This document shows positions 32,776 through 40,808 of a stretch of DNA of 64,000 bases, piece by piece. The DNA lies in assembly GCA_947503005.1 (NCBI GenBank), contig CANNCA010000007.1, positions 62,001 through 126,000 on the forward strand, read 5' to 3'. The notes below the pieces were generated by a model that saw only the letters and a list, made by a program, of their open reading frames with translations, searched no databases and was not told the DNA's origin. Positions within the stretch are counted from its first letter, which is position 1, and each line of letters starts with the position of its first letter. Source of the stretch: an uncultured Flavobacteriaceae bacterium (GTDB lineage Bacteria > Bacteroidota > Bacteroidia > Flavobacteriales > Flavobacteriaceae). A program made the position numbers and the translations under genes.

Positions 32776-33664
32776 GGATGCGATTTTTTATTCGAAGTAA
32801 TTCTTCTTCCGATGCGAATGGAATGGTAATCTTGCCTTTTCCTTTTTCAGTCGAACTGACCATAACTTTGGAATTCAAATGGTCGGAAAGTTCTTTTTTC
32901 GACAGGACTACAAAATCAGGGTTTTTGGCTTTACTTGTGCTTCCGGAACCCGTACTTGTGTCGTGAAAGGCCTTCACAATTCGTTCTGTATCTCGAACGG
33001 ATAAGTTTTGCCCTACGATTTTCTCATAAATTGCAATTTGGTCTTCTTTATTGTCGACATTGACCAGTGCCCTACCATGACCCATGCTTACAAAGCCATC
33101 ACGAATTCCAGTCTGAATAATCGGATTTAATTTTAATAAACGAAGATAATTGGCAATCGTAGAACGTTTCTTGCCGACCCTATCGCTTAATTTTTCTTGG
33201 GTCAATTGAATCTCATCGATCAATCTTTGATACGATAATGCAATTTCAATTGGGTCAAGATCTTGGCGCTGAATGTTTTCGACCAATGCCATTTCGAGAG
33301 ATTCTTGATCATTTGCGATTCGGATATAAGCTGGAATTGTCGCTAGACCGGCCAATTTTGATGCCCTGTATCTACGCTCACCGGAAACCAGCTGGTACTT
33401 GTTAAAATCAAGTTTACGAACGGTAATTGGTTGAATGATGCCCAATTCCCTAATGGAGGTGGCTAATTCTTGTAGTGCCTCATCATTAAAGTTCGACCTG
33501 GGTTGAAACGGGTTCTCTTCGATAACATCCAACTCCAACTCAACAATATTCCCAACAACCTTATCGGCATTCTTATCCGAAGCCGATTGAATATCGTTTT
33601 CCGGGTCTTTTAAAAGTGCAGATAACCCACGCCCTAGGGCTTGTTTTCTTGTTGCCTTCGCCAT
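32765..33664 (-). CDS. parB: Chromosome-partitioning protein ParB
   Basis: A 299-residue ParB/Spo0J protein. The N-terminal basic tail has ALGRGLSALL, as in chromosomal ParB. The CTPase/NTD motif block is NPFQPR, followed by GIIQPITVRK and VSGERRYRASKLAG. The ENIQRQDLDPIEIA and the helix-turn-helix (LTQEKLSDRVGKKRSTIANYLRLL) bind parS. The C-terminus has a dimerisation domain. It spreads from parS and organises the origin region with ParA. No parS site was recognised in this window. Directly follows parA. Confidence 0.95.
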   Translation of the reverse strand: MAKATRKQALGRGLSALLKDPENDIQSASDKNADKVVGNIVELELDVIEENPFQPRSNFNDEALQELATSIRELGIIQPITVRKLDFNKYQLVSGERRYRASKLAGLATIPAYIRIANDQESLEMALVENIQRQDLDPIEIALSYQRLIDEIQLTQEKLSDRVGKKRSTIANYLRLLKLNPIIQTGIRDGFVSMGHGRALVNVDNKEDQIAIYEKIVGQNLSVRDTERIVKAFHDTSTGSGSTSKAKNPDFVVLSKKELSDHLNSKVMVSSTEKGKGKITIPFASEEELLRIKNRILGK

Positions 33665-34438
33665 TTATACAGTCTGCTTATTTTTTTTGACCAGTTCATG
33701 GGCCATATTCAGATAATTTGCCGCACCCTTGCTACTGGCATCGTACTTAATAATACTTTCACCATAACTGGGAGCTTCACTCAAACGCACATTGCGTTGA
33801 ATAATGGTATCGAAAACCATATCGGTGAAGTGTTTTCTGACTTCCTCGACTACTTGATTTGAAAGTCGAAGTCGCGAATCGTACATCGTGAGCAGCATTC
33901 CCTCGATATCTAAATCGGGATTATGTATTTTCTGAACGCTTTTTATGGTGTTCAATAATTTACCAAGTCCTTCTAAAGCAAAGTACTCACATTGAATCGG
34001 TATAATAACCGAGTCCGCTGCGGTCAAGGCATTCAAGGTCAATAAGCCAAGAGAAGGAGCGCAATCGATTAGAATATAATCGTATTTATTTCTAAGCTCC
34101 GAAATGGCTTTTTTCATCATGTATTCCCGCTCATCTTTGTCCACCAATTCGATTTCAATAGCAACGAGATCGATATGCGAGGGAATCAAATCAACATTGG
34201 GGCTTGTGGTCTCAACAATGGTTTCTTTTGCGGTTTTTGTATGTTCCAAAAGTTGATACGTTCCTAGTTCAACGCCGTCTACATCAATACCTAAACCAGA
34301 GGTGGCATTTGCCTGGGGATCCGCATCGATCAAAAGTACCTTTTTCTCAAGTACACCAAGAGAAGCGGCCAAGTTCACCGTAGTGGTAGTTTTACCTACT
34401 CCGCCTTTTTGATTTGCAATAGCAATAATCTTGCCCAT
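33665..34438 (-). CDS. parA: Chromosome-partitioning ATPase ParA
   Basis: A 257-residue Walker-type ATPase. The deviant Walker A is KGGVGKTTT (IIAIANQKGGVGKTTTTVNL), followed by LLIDADPQANATSGLG and YILIDCAPSLGLLTLNAL. It drives chromosome segregation by ATP-dependent, non-specific DNA binding, with ParB stimulating hydrolysis. Length and motifs fit the chromosomal Soj type, with no N-terminal DNA-binding domain as in plasmid ParA. First gene of the minus-strand run to DUF6122. Confidence 0.96.
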   Translation of the reverse strand: MGKIIAIANQKGGVGKTTTTVNLAASLGVLEKKVLLIDADPQANATSGLGIDVDGVELGTYQLLEHTKTAKETIVETTSPNVDLIPSHIDLVAIEIELVDKDEREYMMKKAISELRNKYDYILIDCAPSLGLLTLNALTAADSVIIPIQCEYFALEGLGKLLNTIKSVQKIHNPDLDIEGMLLTMYDSRLRLSNQVVEEVRKHFTDMVFDTIIQRNVRLSEAPSYGESIIKYDASSKGAANYLNMAHELVKKNKQTV

Positions 34439-34708
34439 TCATCTATCAAGTTAGGGGGTAAAAATACAATTATTTACAATGCTACAGAACGAATTTTGTT
34501 AACACAAAGTGAATAAGTAGGAAGGCTTGCGTTAAATTGAGTTAAAGTTCTGGGAGTTGGTGAATTGGGATTGAACTGTTAGAGGGTTTGAGTCAATTTT
34601 TGATTTCAAGTTAGGCCTAGTTAAAAGTTCAAATCTGCCAAGGCTGACTTTGCTTAAAGTTCAAGGAAACCAGAACTTTTATTTCTGCCAACTGCCCCTG
34701 AAAACTGC
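34439..34708. other. Intergenic region between parA and the FtsB-like gene
   Basis: About 270 bases with no supported gene. It should hold the parA promoter; a near-match TATTTTTA box lies on the minus strand at 34459-34466 (last base differs from TAnnTTTG). No hairpin terminator for the FtsB-like gene and no parS-like palindrome were recognised. Confidence 0.45.
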
Positions 34709-35050
34709 CTACTCTTTTTCCTTCAATTTTAAACTATCTTCATATTCAATCAGATAGATTTCTTCGTTCTTTTTTTTGAGGTAATATTGCTCTCTGGCGA
34801 ATTTCTCCAGCTCCTTTGGATCGGACAGTTTTTCAATAATTTTTTTGTCCTTGGATATCTCTTCCTGCAAAAATTCTTTTTGTTTTTCGAGTTTGTCGAT
34901 TTCCTTTTTAAGTTCTAAATGGATGAGCAAAGAGTTGGTGTCGAAAAAAAGCATCCATACAACAAATGCGGTCAGTACTAAAACATAAATACTACTGAAC
35001 AGAGTAGCAACGCGAAACCATTTGCTTTTTTTGAATTTCTTCCAACCCAT
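34709..35050 (-). CDS. Septum formation initiator (FtsB/DivIC family)
   Basis: A 113-residue bitopic protein with a basic cytoplasmic N-terminus (MGWKKFKKSKW), one transmembrane helix (SSIYVLVLTAFVVWMLFF), and a periplasmic coiled coil (LELKKEIDKLEKQKEFLQEE). It then has LSDPKELEKFAREQYYLKKKNEEIY, the conserved tail motif of FtsB/DivIC proteins. It probably joins the divisome subcomplex with FtsL and FtsQ. Its ATG overlaps the udk stop by one base. Confidence 0.85.
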   Translation of the reverse strand: MGWKKFKKSKWFRVATLFSSIYVLVLTAFVVWMLFFDTNSLLIHLELKKEIDKLEKQKEFLQEEISKDKKIIEKLSDPKELEKFAREQYYLKKKNEEIYLIEYEDSLKLKEKE

Positions 35051-35664
35051 TACTTTTGACCTAGTTTTTCGTTCACAATACTACGCACAATATCAACAGC
35101 AACCGTATTATATCTGTTGTTAGGGATAATAATATCAGCATATTCCTTTGTAGGTTCAATGAACTGATCGTGCATAGGCTTTAAAATGGTCTGGTACTTT
35201 TCAATGGTTTCATCTAAATTCCAACCACGTTCGTTGACATCTCTTTTAAGCCTTCTTATAAGGCGTTCGTCAGAATCGGCATGAACGAAAATCTTAATAT
35301 CGCACATTTCACGAATTTCTGGATTGGTCAAAATGAGAATACCCTCTACGATCAATACTTTAGTTGGGCGGGTGGTAATCGTCTCATCGGTCCGATTGCA
35401 TTCTAAAAAGGAGTAGACAGGTTGCTGAATTGATTTCCCCTCTTTCAGCAATTTCAAATGCTCCGCGAGAAGCTTGAAATCTATGGAATTCGGGTGGTCG
35501 AAATTCGTTTCACGCCTTGAAGGAAGAGTCAAATGGGAAAGGTCATGGTAATAGGAATCTTGAGAGATTACGCCCACCTCTTCATCAGGCAATTCATTGA
35601 TAATCTGATTGACTACCGTTGTTTTACCGCAGCCTGTGCCCCCCGCAATTCCAATAACAAGCAT
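35050..35664 (-). CDS. udk: Uridine kinase
   Basis: A 204-residue P-loop kinase that phosphorylates uridine and cytidine in pyrimidine salvage. Walker A is GGTGCGKTT; then SQDSYYHDLS, NFDHPNSIDF (uridine-binding DHP block), VLIVEGILIL and the RRLKRDVNERGW lid with arginines, then QFIEPTKEYADIIIP. The length is normal. It overlaps the downstream FtsB-like gene by one base. Confidence 0.94.
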   Translation of the reverse strand: MLVIGIAGGTGCGKTTVVNQIINELPDEEVGVISQDSYYHDLSHLTLPSRRETNFDHPNSIDFKLLAEHLKLLKEGKSIQQPVYSFLECNRTDETITTRPTKVLIVEGILILTNPEIREMCDIKIFVHADSDERLIRRLKRDVNERGWNLDETIEKYQTILKPMHDQFIEPTKEYADIIIPNNRYNTVAVDIVRSIVNEKLGQK

Positions 35665-35683
35665 TTTCCGATTTTGTTTAGTA

Positions 35684-35691
35684 CAAAAATA
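35684..35691 (-). promoter_or_regulatory. TAnnTTTG promoter box of udk
   Basis: TATTTTTG on the minus strand, 19 bases upstream of the udk ATG, in the 41-base gap after acs. It matches the -7 consensus; no -33 TTG is evident. It suggests udk and the FtsB-like gene have their own transcript. Confidence 0.45.
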
Positions 35692-35705
35692 GAAAACAAT
35701 TATGG

Positions 35706-37613
35706 TTACAGCGCATTATCCATGATATCCTTCACCACTTCAGGATTGAGTAAAGTGCTGGTATCCCCTAAATTGGAAGTGTCTTTCGAAGCAATTTTTC
35801 TAAGAATTCGCCGCATGATTTTGCCACTTCTAGTTTTTGGTAATCCTGAAACGAATTGAATCTTATCCAATTTGGCGATAGGACCTATCTGCTCGGTTAT
35901 TTGTTGGTTGATTTCTTTTTTGAGGTTTTCCCGATCGCGAGTTTCACCAACTTCTTTTAGAATAACATAACCATAAAGGGCATTTCCTTTTACATCATGC
36001 GGAAAACCTACGATGGCACTTTCTGCTACGGCTGGATGTTCGTTGATGGAATCTTCAATAGGAGCGGTTCCTAAATTATGGCCGGAAACGATGATTACGT
36101 CATCTACACGGCCTGTTATTCGATAATATCCGACGGCATCTCTCAGTGCACCATCACCCGTAAAGTACATGTTTTTATAGGCAGAGAAATAGGTGTCACG
36201 ATAGCGTTCGTGATTTCCCCATATGGTCCGAGCTATCGATGGCCATGGAAATTTGATGCACAAACGACCATCCACTTGATTACCCTTGATTTCTTTGCCC
36301 TCCTCATCCATCAATGCGGGTTGTATACCAATGAAAGGCAGGGTAGCATAGGTCGGGGTAGTGGGTGTTACATAGGGAATTGGAGTTATCATGATACCCC
36401 CTGTTTCCGTTTGCCACCAAGTATCGATAATGGGACTGTGTCTTTTACCTACATTGTTATTGTACCAATGCCAGGCCTCCTCGTTAATAGGTTCTCCGAC
36501 AGAACCGATGACCTTTAGGCTTGAAAGATCATGTTTTTCTACGAATTCCAAATTTTCCTTTGCCAATGCCCTAATGGCTGTTGGGGCGGTGTAAAACTGG
36601 TTTACTTTGTGTTTTTCAACAATTTCCCAAAAACGCCCGAAATCAGGATAGGAGGGAACGCCCTCGAACATCACGGTTGTTGCACCATTGGCCAGCGGAC
36701 CATAGACAATATAGGAATGCCCTGTGATCCAACCGATATCGGCGGTACACCAATACACATCTTCCTCTCGGTATTGGAAAGCATTTTTGAAGGTATAAGC
36801 TGTATATACCATATAGCCTGCGGTGGTATGAACCATTCCTTTCGGTTTTCCTGTTGAGCCGGAAGTATAAAGAATGAACAACGGATCTTCGGCATCCATA
36901 ATTTCGGCTACTAAATCTGCATAGGCATCATCAAGTAGCGGCTGCAACCATTTATCACGACCTTCCTTCATTTCAATCTTGCTATTGGTTCTTTTGACAA
37001 CGAAAACAGTTTCAACACCTGGACATTCATCTAGTGCTTTGTCAACAATTCCTTTTAAGTCAATTGTCTTTGCTCCCCGATATGAACCGTCTGAAGTAAT
37101 CACCATTTTACAGTCTGAATCGTTGATGCGAGTAGCAAGTGCATTTGCCGAAAAACCTGCAAAGACGACGGAATGGATGGCTCCAATTCTGGCGCAAGCT
37201 AATAGTGAAACGGCCAATTCAGGAATCATAGGCAGATATATACAAACACGATCGCCTTTTTTGATACCATGTTCCAGCAACACATTGGCTAAACGGCAAA
37301 CCCTTTCATGCAATTTACGATAGGTAATATGCTCAGCTTCTTCTTTAGGGTTATTGGGTTCGAATAAAATGGCCGTTTTATCGCCCCTTGTAGGTAAATG
37401 TCGGTCTAGACAATTTTCGGTGATATTCAGTTTTGCACCCTCGAACCATTTTACCTCGGGTTTAGTGAAATCCCAACTAAGTACATTATTCCACTTTTTG
37501 CGCCATACGAAATGTTCTTCTGCTATTTCCTCCCAAAAAGCTTCTGGATTTCTTACTGATTTCCGATAAACCTGATAATATTCTTCTAAATGTTTGATGT
37601 GGTAATTGCTCAT
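35706..37613 (-). CDS. acs: Acetyl-CoA synthetase
   Basis: A 635-residue ANL-superfamily ligase that makes acetyl-CoA from acetate, ATP and CoA through acetyl-AMP. Motifs: YTSGSTGKPKGMVHTTAGYM (phosphate-binding loop), WWQTETGG, YFTGDGALRD, GRVDDVI (hinge) and the catalytic-lysine tail PKTRSGKIMRR, whose Lys is the usual acetylation target. The length is typical. It lies 34 bases after the acetate-type symporter gene on the same strand, so uptake and activation of acetate are probably co-expressed. Confidence 0.96.
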   Translation of the reverse strand: MSNYHIKHLEEYYQVYRKSVRNPEAFWEEIAEEHFVWRKKWNNVLSWDFTKPEVKWFEGAKLNITENCLDRHLPTRGDKTAILFEPNNPKEEAEHITYRKLHERVCRLANVLLEHGIKKGDRVCIYLPMIPELAVSLLACARIGAIHSVVFAGFSANALATRINDSDCKMVITSDGSYRGAKTIDLKGIVDKALDECPGVETVFVVKRTNSKIEMKEGRDKWLQPLLDDAYADLVAEIMDAEDPLFILYTSGSTGKPKGMVHTTAGYMVYTAYTFKNAFQYREEDVYWCTADIGWITGHSYIVYGPLANGATTVMFEGVPSYPDFGRFWEIVEKHKVNQFYTAPTAIRALAKENLEFVEKHDLSSLKVIGSVGEPINEEAWHWYNNNVGKRHSPIIDTWWQTETGGIMITPIPYVTPTTPTYATLPFIGIQPALMDEEGKEIKGNQVDGRLCIKFPWPSIARTIWGNHERYRDTYFSAYKNMYFTGDGALRDAVGYYRITGRVDDVIIVSGHNLGTAPIEDSINEHPAVAESAIVGFPHDVKGNALYGYVILKEVGETRDRENLKKEINQQITEQIGPIAKLDKIQFVSGLPKTRSGKIMRRILRKIASKDTSNLGDTSTLLNPEVVKDIMDNAL

Positions 37614-37647
37614 GCCCTACTTCTTTCCTTTAAAAATAATTAAAATT

Positions 37648-39360
37648 TTAATGACCTGTTGCCTCTCCGGCACCGCTGGGAATACGGATATCCTCTACAA
37701 TTTCTTGAACGTTTTTAGGAGGGTCCGGCGTGAATTGCATGATAATAATTGATACAACAAAATTCACGATCATCGCTACACTGCCAAAACCTTCTGGAGA
37801 AATACCGAACCACCAATCTTTTTGTAATTCTGTCACAGCGGCTTTTCCACCATCGAAAATTCCGAATTTGAATTTTAGCATATAAAAAAGCATTAGTGAA
37901 ATACCGATGACCATTCCAGCAATGGCGCCTTCTTTGTTCATTTTTTTGTAGAATATTCCCAAAACAATGGCCGGAAAGAAGGAAGCTGCTGCGAGTCCGA
38001 ATGCCAATGCGACCACTGCTGCTACGAAACCAGGTGGATTTATTCCAAAATACCCGGCAATAACAACTGCAACGACCGCGGACAAACGCGCTGTCAATAA
38101 CTCCCCTTTTTCGGTAATACCAGGATTAAAAACTTTTTTAATCAAATCATGCGATACGGACGAAGAGATGACCAATAACAAACCTGCTGCGGTAGAAAGT
38201 GCAGCCGCTAGGGCCCCAGCTGCTACCAAGGCAATGACCCAGGCCGGTAAATTCGCAATTTCAGGATTGGCCAAAACCATAATATCGCGGTCGACTGTTA
38301 ATTCGTTTTTGTTAGGGTCTGCGACATATTGAATTTTCCCGTCTCCATTTTTATCATCAAAAGCTATTAATTTTGTTTTTTCCCAAGTCTTGAACCAATC
38401 CGGCATACTAGAATATTCCTTATTGCTCACTGTATTTATCATGTTGGTGCGCGCAAAAACTGAAACAGCGGGAGCGGTGGTGTATAAAATGGCTATTAAA
38501 AGCAAGGCCCATCCAGCTGATTTACGAGCATCTTTAACACGTTTAACCGTAAAAAAGCGAACTATAACATGGGGTAGGCCAGCTGTACCGACCATCAAGG
38601 CCAAAGTTATCATGAATACATCGGTCATTGATTTTGAACCATTCGTGTATTCGTTGAACCCGAGTTCTGTAGATAATCCATCCAACTTATCCAAAAGGTA
38701 CATGCCGGAACCGTCATTCAAAGTGGAACCCATACCTAGCTGCGGAATTGGATTTCCTGTCATTTGAATGGAGATAAAAATTGCAGGTACCATAAAGGCA
38801 AAAATCAAAACACAGTACTGGGCAACTTGCGTATAAGTTATTCCTTTCATACCTCCCAAGACGGCATAAAACAATACGATAATCATCCCGATGATAACTC
38901 CCGTGTTAATATCAACTTCCAAGAAACGCGAGAACACCAAACCAACACCACGCATTTGTCCTGCAACATAAGTGAAGGAAACTAAGAGGGCACAAATTAC
39001 AGCCGCAATCCGAGCCGTATTCGAATAGTATCGGTCTCCAATAAAATCAGGAACCGTAAACTTTCCGAATTTCCTTAGATAGGGAGCCAGTAATAAGGCT
39101 AAGAGCACATAGCCACCTGTCCAGCCCATTAAATATACCGATCCATCATACCCTGCAAAGGCAATAATACCCGCCATGGAAATAAAGGATGCTGCGGACA
39201 TCCAATCCGCCGCCGTGGCCATACCGTTCGCCAGGGGAGAAACGCCTCCACCGGCCACATAAAACTCTTTGGTAGAGCCAGCTCTAGACCATATGGCAAT
39301 ACCGATGTATAGAGCAAAGGTGATTCCGACTAAAATATAGGTCCAAGTTTGAACTGTCAT
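37648..39360 (-). CDS. Sodium:solute symporter, acetate/monocarboxylate permease type (ActP-like)
   Basis: A 570-residue SLC5-family transporter with about 13 hydrophobic helices. Family segments: STKEFYVAGGGVSPLANGMATAADWMSAASFI, YLRKFGKFTVPDFIGDRY, QMRGVGLVFSRF, GGMKGITYTQVAQY and GTAGLPHVIVRFFTV. A soluble insert of about 60 residues (310-375) follows helix 8. It imports acetate or similar short-chain acids with sodium or protons. It is preceded by the 86-residue DUF4212 gene and followed by acs, an arrangement that supports acetate as substrate. Confidence 0.9.
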   Translation of the reverse strand: MTVQTWTYILVGITFALYIGIAIWSRAGSTKEFYVAGGGVSPLANGMATAADWMSAASFISMAGIIAFAGYDGSVYLMGWTGGYVLLALLLAPYLRKFGKFTVPDFIGDRYYSNTARIAAVICALLVSFTYVAGQMRGVGLVFSRFLEVDINTGVIIGMIIVLFYAVLGGMKGITYTQVAQYCVLIFAFMVPAIFISIQMTGNPIPQLGMGSTLNDGSGMYLLDKLDGLSTELGFNEYTNGSKSMTDVFMITLALMVGTAGLPHVIVRFFTVKRVKDARKSAGWALLLIAILYTTAPAVSVFARTNMINTVSNKEYSSMPDWFKTWEKTKLIAFDDKNGDGKIQYVADPNKNELTVDRDIMVLANPEIANLPAWVIALVAAGALAAALSTAAGLLLVISSSVSHDLIKKVFNPGITEKGELLTARLSAVVAVVIAGYFGINPPGFVAAVVALAFGLAAASFFPAIVLGIFYKKMNKEGAIAGMVIGISLMLFYMLKFKFGIFDGGKAAVTELQKDWWFGISPEGFGSVAMIVNFVVSIIIMQFTPDPPKNVQEIVEDIRIPSGAGEATGH

Positions 39361-39370
39361 ACGTGATGTT

Positions 39371-39395
39371 GGTTGATGTTTATCGGTTGATGTTT
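39371..39395. repeat. Short direct repeat between the DUF4212 gene and the symporter gene
   Basis: GGTTGATGTTT is found at 39371-39381 and 39385-39395 (period 14), in the 56-base gap between the two subunit genes. It resembles the GTTGATT strings at 29526-29572. No function can be assigned. Confidence 0.4.
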
Positions 39396-39416
39396 TTTGT
39401 CTTTAAAGCTCTTATC

Positions 39417-39677
39417 TTATTCATTATATCCATACTTCTTATCCAGTTTGTTCATTAATCTTACATAGACGAATATCAGAATCACAAAGACATAAATAGA
39501 ACCTTGCTGAGCGAACCAAAAGCCGAGTTTAAAACCTCCGATTTGAATGGCGTCCAAAGCATCTTTAAAGAGAATTCCCGCGCCATAGGAAACCACGAAC
39601 CAAATGGCTAGAAGTATAAATAAATATCTCACATTTTCTTTCCAGTATGCCGTTGCTTTTTGCTGTTTGCCACTCAT
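39417..39677 (-). CDS. DUF4212 small subunit of the sodium:solute symporter
   Basis: An 86-residue protein with two transmembrane helices (YLFILLAIWFVVSYGAGILF and IYVFVILIFVYVRLM) and the family motif WKENVRYLFILLAIWF-GGFKLGFWFAQQGSIYVF. DUF4212 proteins are encoded beside actP-like symporters and are regarded as their accessory subunit. It ends with a basic, polar tail (DKKYGYNE). First gene in the order DUF4212-symporter-acs. Confidence 0.9.
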   Translation of the reverse strand: MSGKQQKATAYWKENVRYLFILLAIWFVVSYGAGILFKDALDAIQIGGFKLGFWFAQQGSIYVFVILIFVYVRLMNKLDKKYGYNE

Positions 39678-39726
39678 GTTTTAAGTTTTTGGAATAGTTT
39701 TCTAAGATAGCGATTTCGGTTCAGCT

Positions 39727-40803
39727 TTATGATGGTAGAAAAAGGACACCACTTGAAGAATCTCTTTTTGCTCCAGTGACCGATTTTAAAACGTTGATTT
39801 CGTGTTCCATACGCAATGCACCCATTAAAGCGAAAACAATGGCTTCTTTAAATTCAATAAGTTCTTTTTTTGGAACAACAACCTCGGTCCGTTCCCCCAA
39901 TTTTTCTTGTAGAACTTCGACCAGAAAATGATTTAAGGCCCCTCCGCCTGTAATAAATAGTGAGGATGAACTTTTAGAGCTATTAAGTTTCACTTGTTGG
40001 GCCACTTTTTCACAAATATGATGGATGGCGGTATGCAACAGATTTTCGGTCGTATCATTGGTATTGTCAACAATTGGAACCACTTCTTCAACGAACCACT
40101 CATATCCAATGGATTTTGGATGCGGCAACAGATAGTATTTTAATCCATTTAGTCTATCCAACATATTTAGATTGATTCTTCCGGAACGTGCCAATTCCCC
40201 TCCCTTATCATATGCTAAATCGATTCTTCTTGTGATGTAATTCAGAATCATATTCGCTAGGCCAATGTCATAAGCAATTCGCTTTCCTTTTTGTTCCAAT
40301 GAAATGTTACTGATTCCTCCTAGGTTCAAACAAAAATCATACTCCCCAAAAAACAAGTGATCGCCAATAGGTACCAACGGGGCACCTTGTCCACCTAGTG
40401 CAACATCATTGGTTCTAAAGTCGCAGACAACTTTGTAACCACTTTCATTAGCCAAATGCTGACCCGAACCAATTTGAAATGTAAGTCCATTTTCCGGTTG
40501 GTGATGTGTGGTATGACCATGACTGGCTATAAAGTCAACGTCAAGTTTTTTTTCAGAAATAAACTGTTTTGCTTGTTTACCCAACCATGTTCCGTAAGTA
40601 TTGTGAAATTGCAACAACGCATCTGCCTTTAAATAAATGGAATCTTTTAGTTCCGATTGCATCTCATCGGTATAGGAAATGCTTTTGGTATCCTGTATTT
40701 CGAAAGACCATTTATCTTTGTCTTTGGAAATATGGCAACAACAAAGATCAAGACCGTCTAAAGATGTACCTGACATCAAGCCTATGATTTTAAATGTCTT
40801 CAT
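39727..40803 (-). CDS. anmK: Anhydro-N-acetylmuramic acid kinase
   Basis: A 358-residue sugar kinase that converts 1,6-anhydro-MurNAc from wall turnover to MurNAc-6-phosphate. Motifs: GLMSGTSLDGLD (phosphate-binding), IASHGHTTHH, FRTNDVALGGQGAPLVP, NLGGISNISL and TGGGALN. It is cytoplasmic. The gene lies 5 bases after the GH3 gene, and the product feeds MurQ, encoded at the other end of the island. Last gene of the minus-strand recycling unit. Confidence 0.94.
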   Translation of the reverse strand: MKTFKIIGLMSGTSLDGLDLCCCHISKDKDKWSFEIQDTKSISYTDEMQSELKDSIYLKADALLQFHNTYGTWLGKQAKQFISEKKLDVDFIASHGHTTHHQPENGLTFQIGSGQHLANESGYKVVCDFRTNDVALGGQGAPLVPIGDHLFFGEYDFCLNLGGISNISLEQKGKRIAYDIGLANMILNYITRRIDLAYDKGGELARSGRINLNMLDRLNGLKYYLLPHPKSIGYEWFVEEVVPIVDNTNDTTENLLHTAIHHICEKVAQQVKLNSSKSSSSLFITGGGALNHFLVEVLQEKLGERTEVVVPKKELIEFKEAIVFALMGALRMEHEINVLKSVTGAKRDSSSGVLFLPS

Positions 40804-40808
40804 CAGCT

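Noticed and set aside
32700-34500. Search for a parS palindrome near parA-parB
   Set aside because: No sequence close to the usual TGTTTCACGTGAAACA form was seen; the origin region is probably elsewhere.
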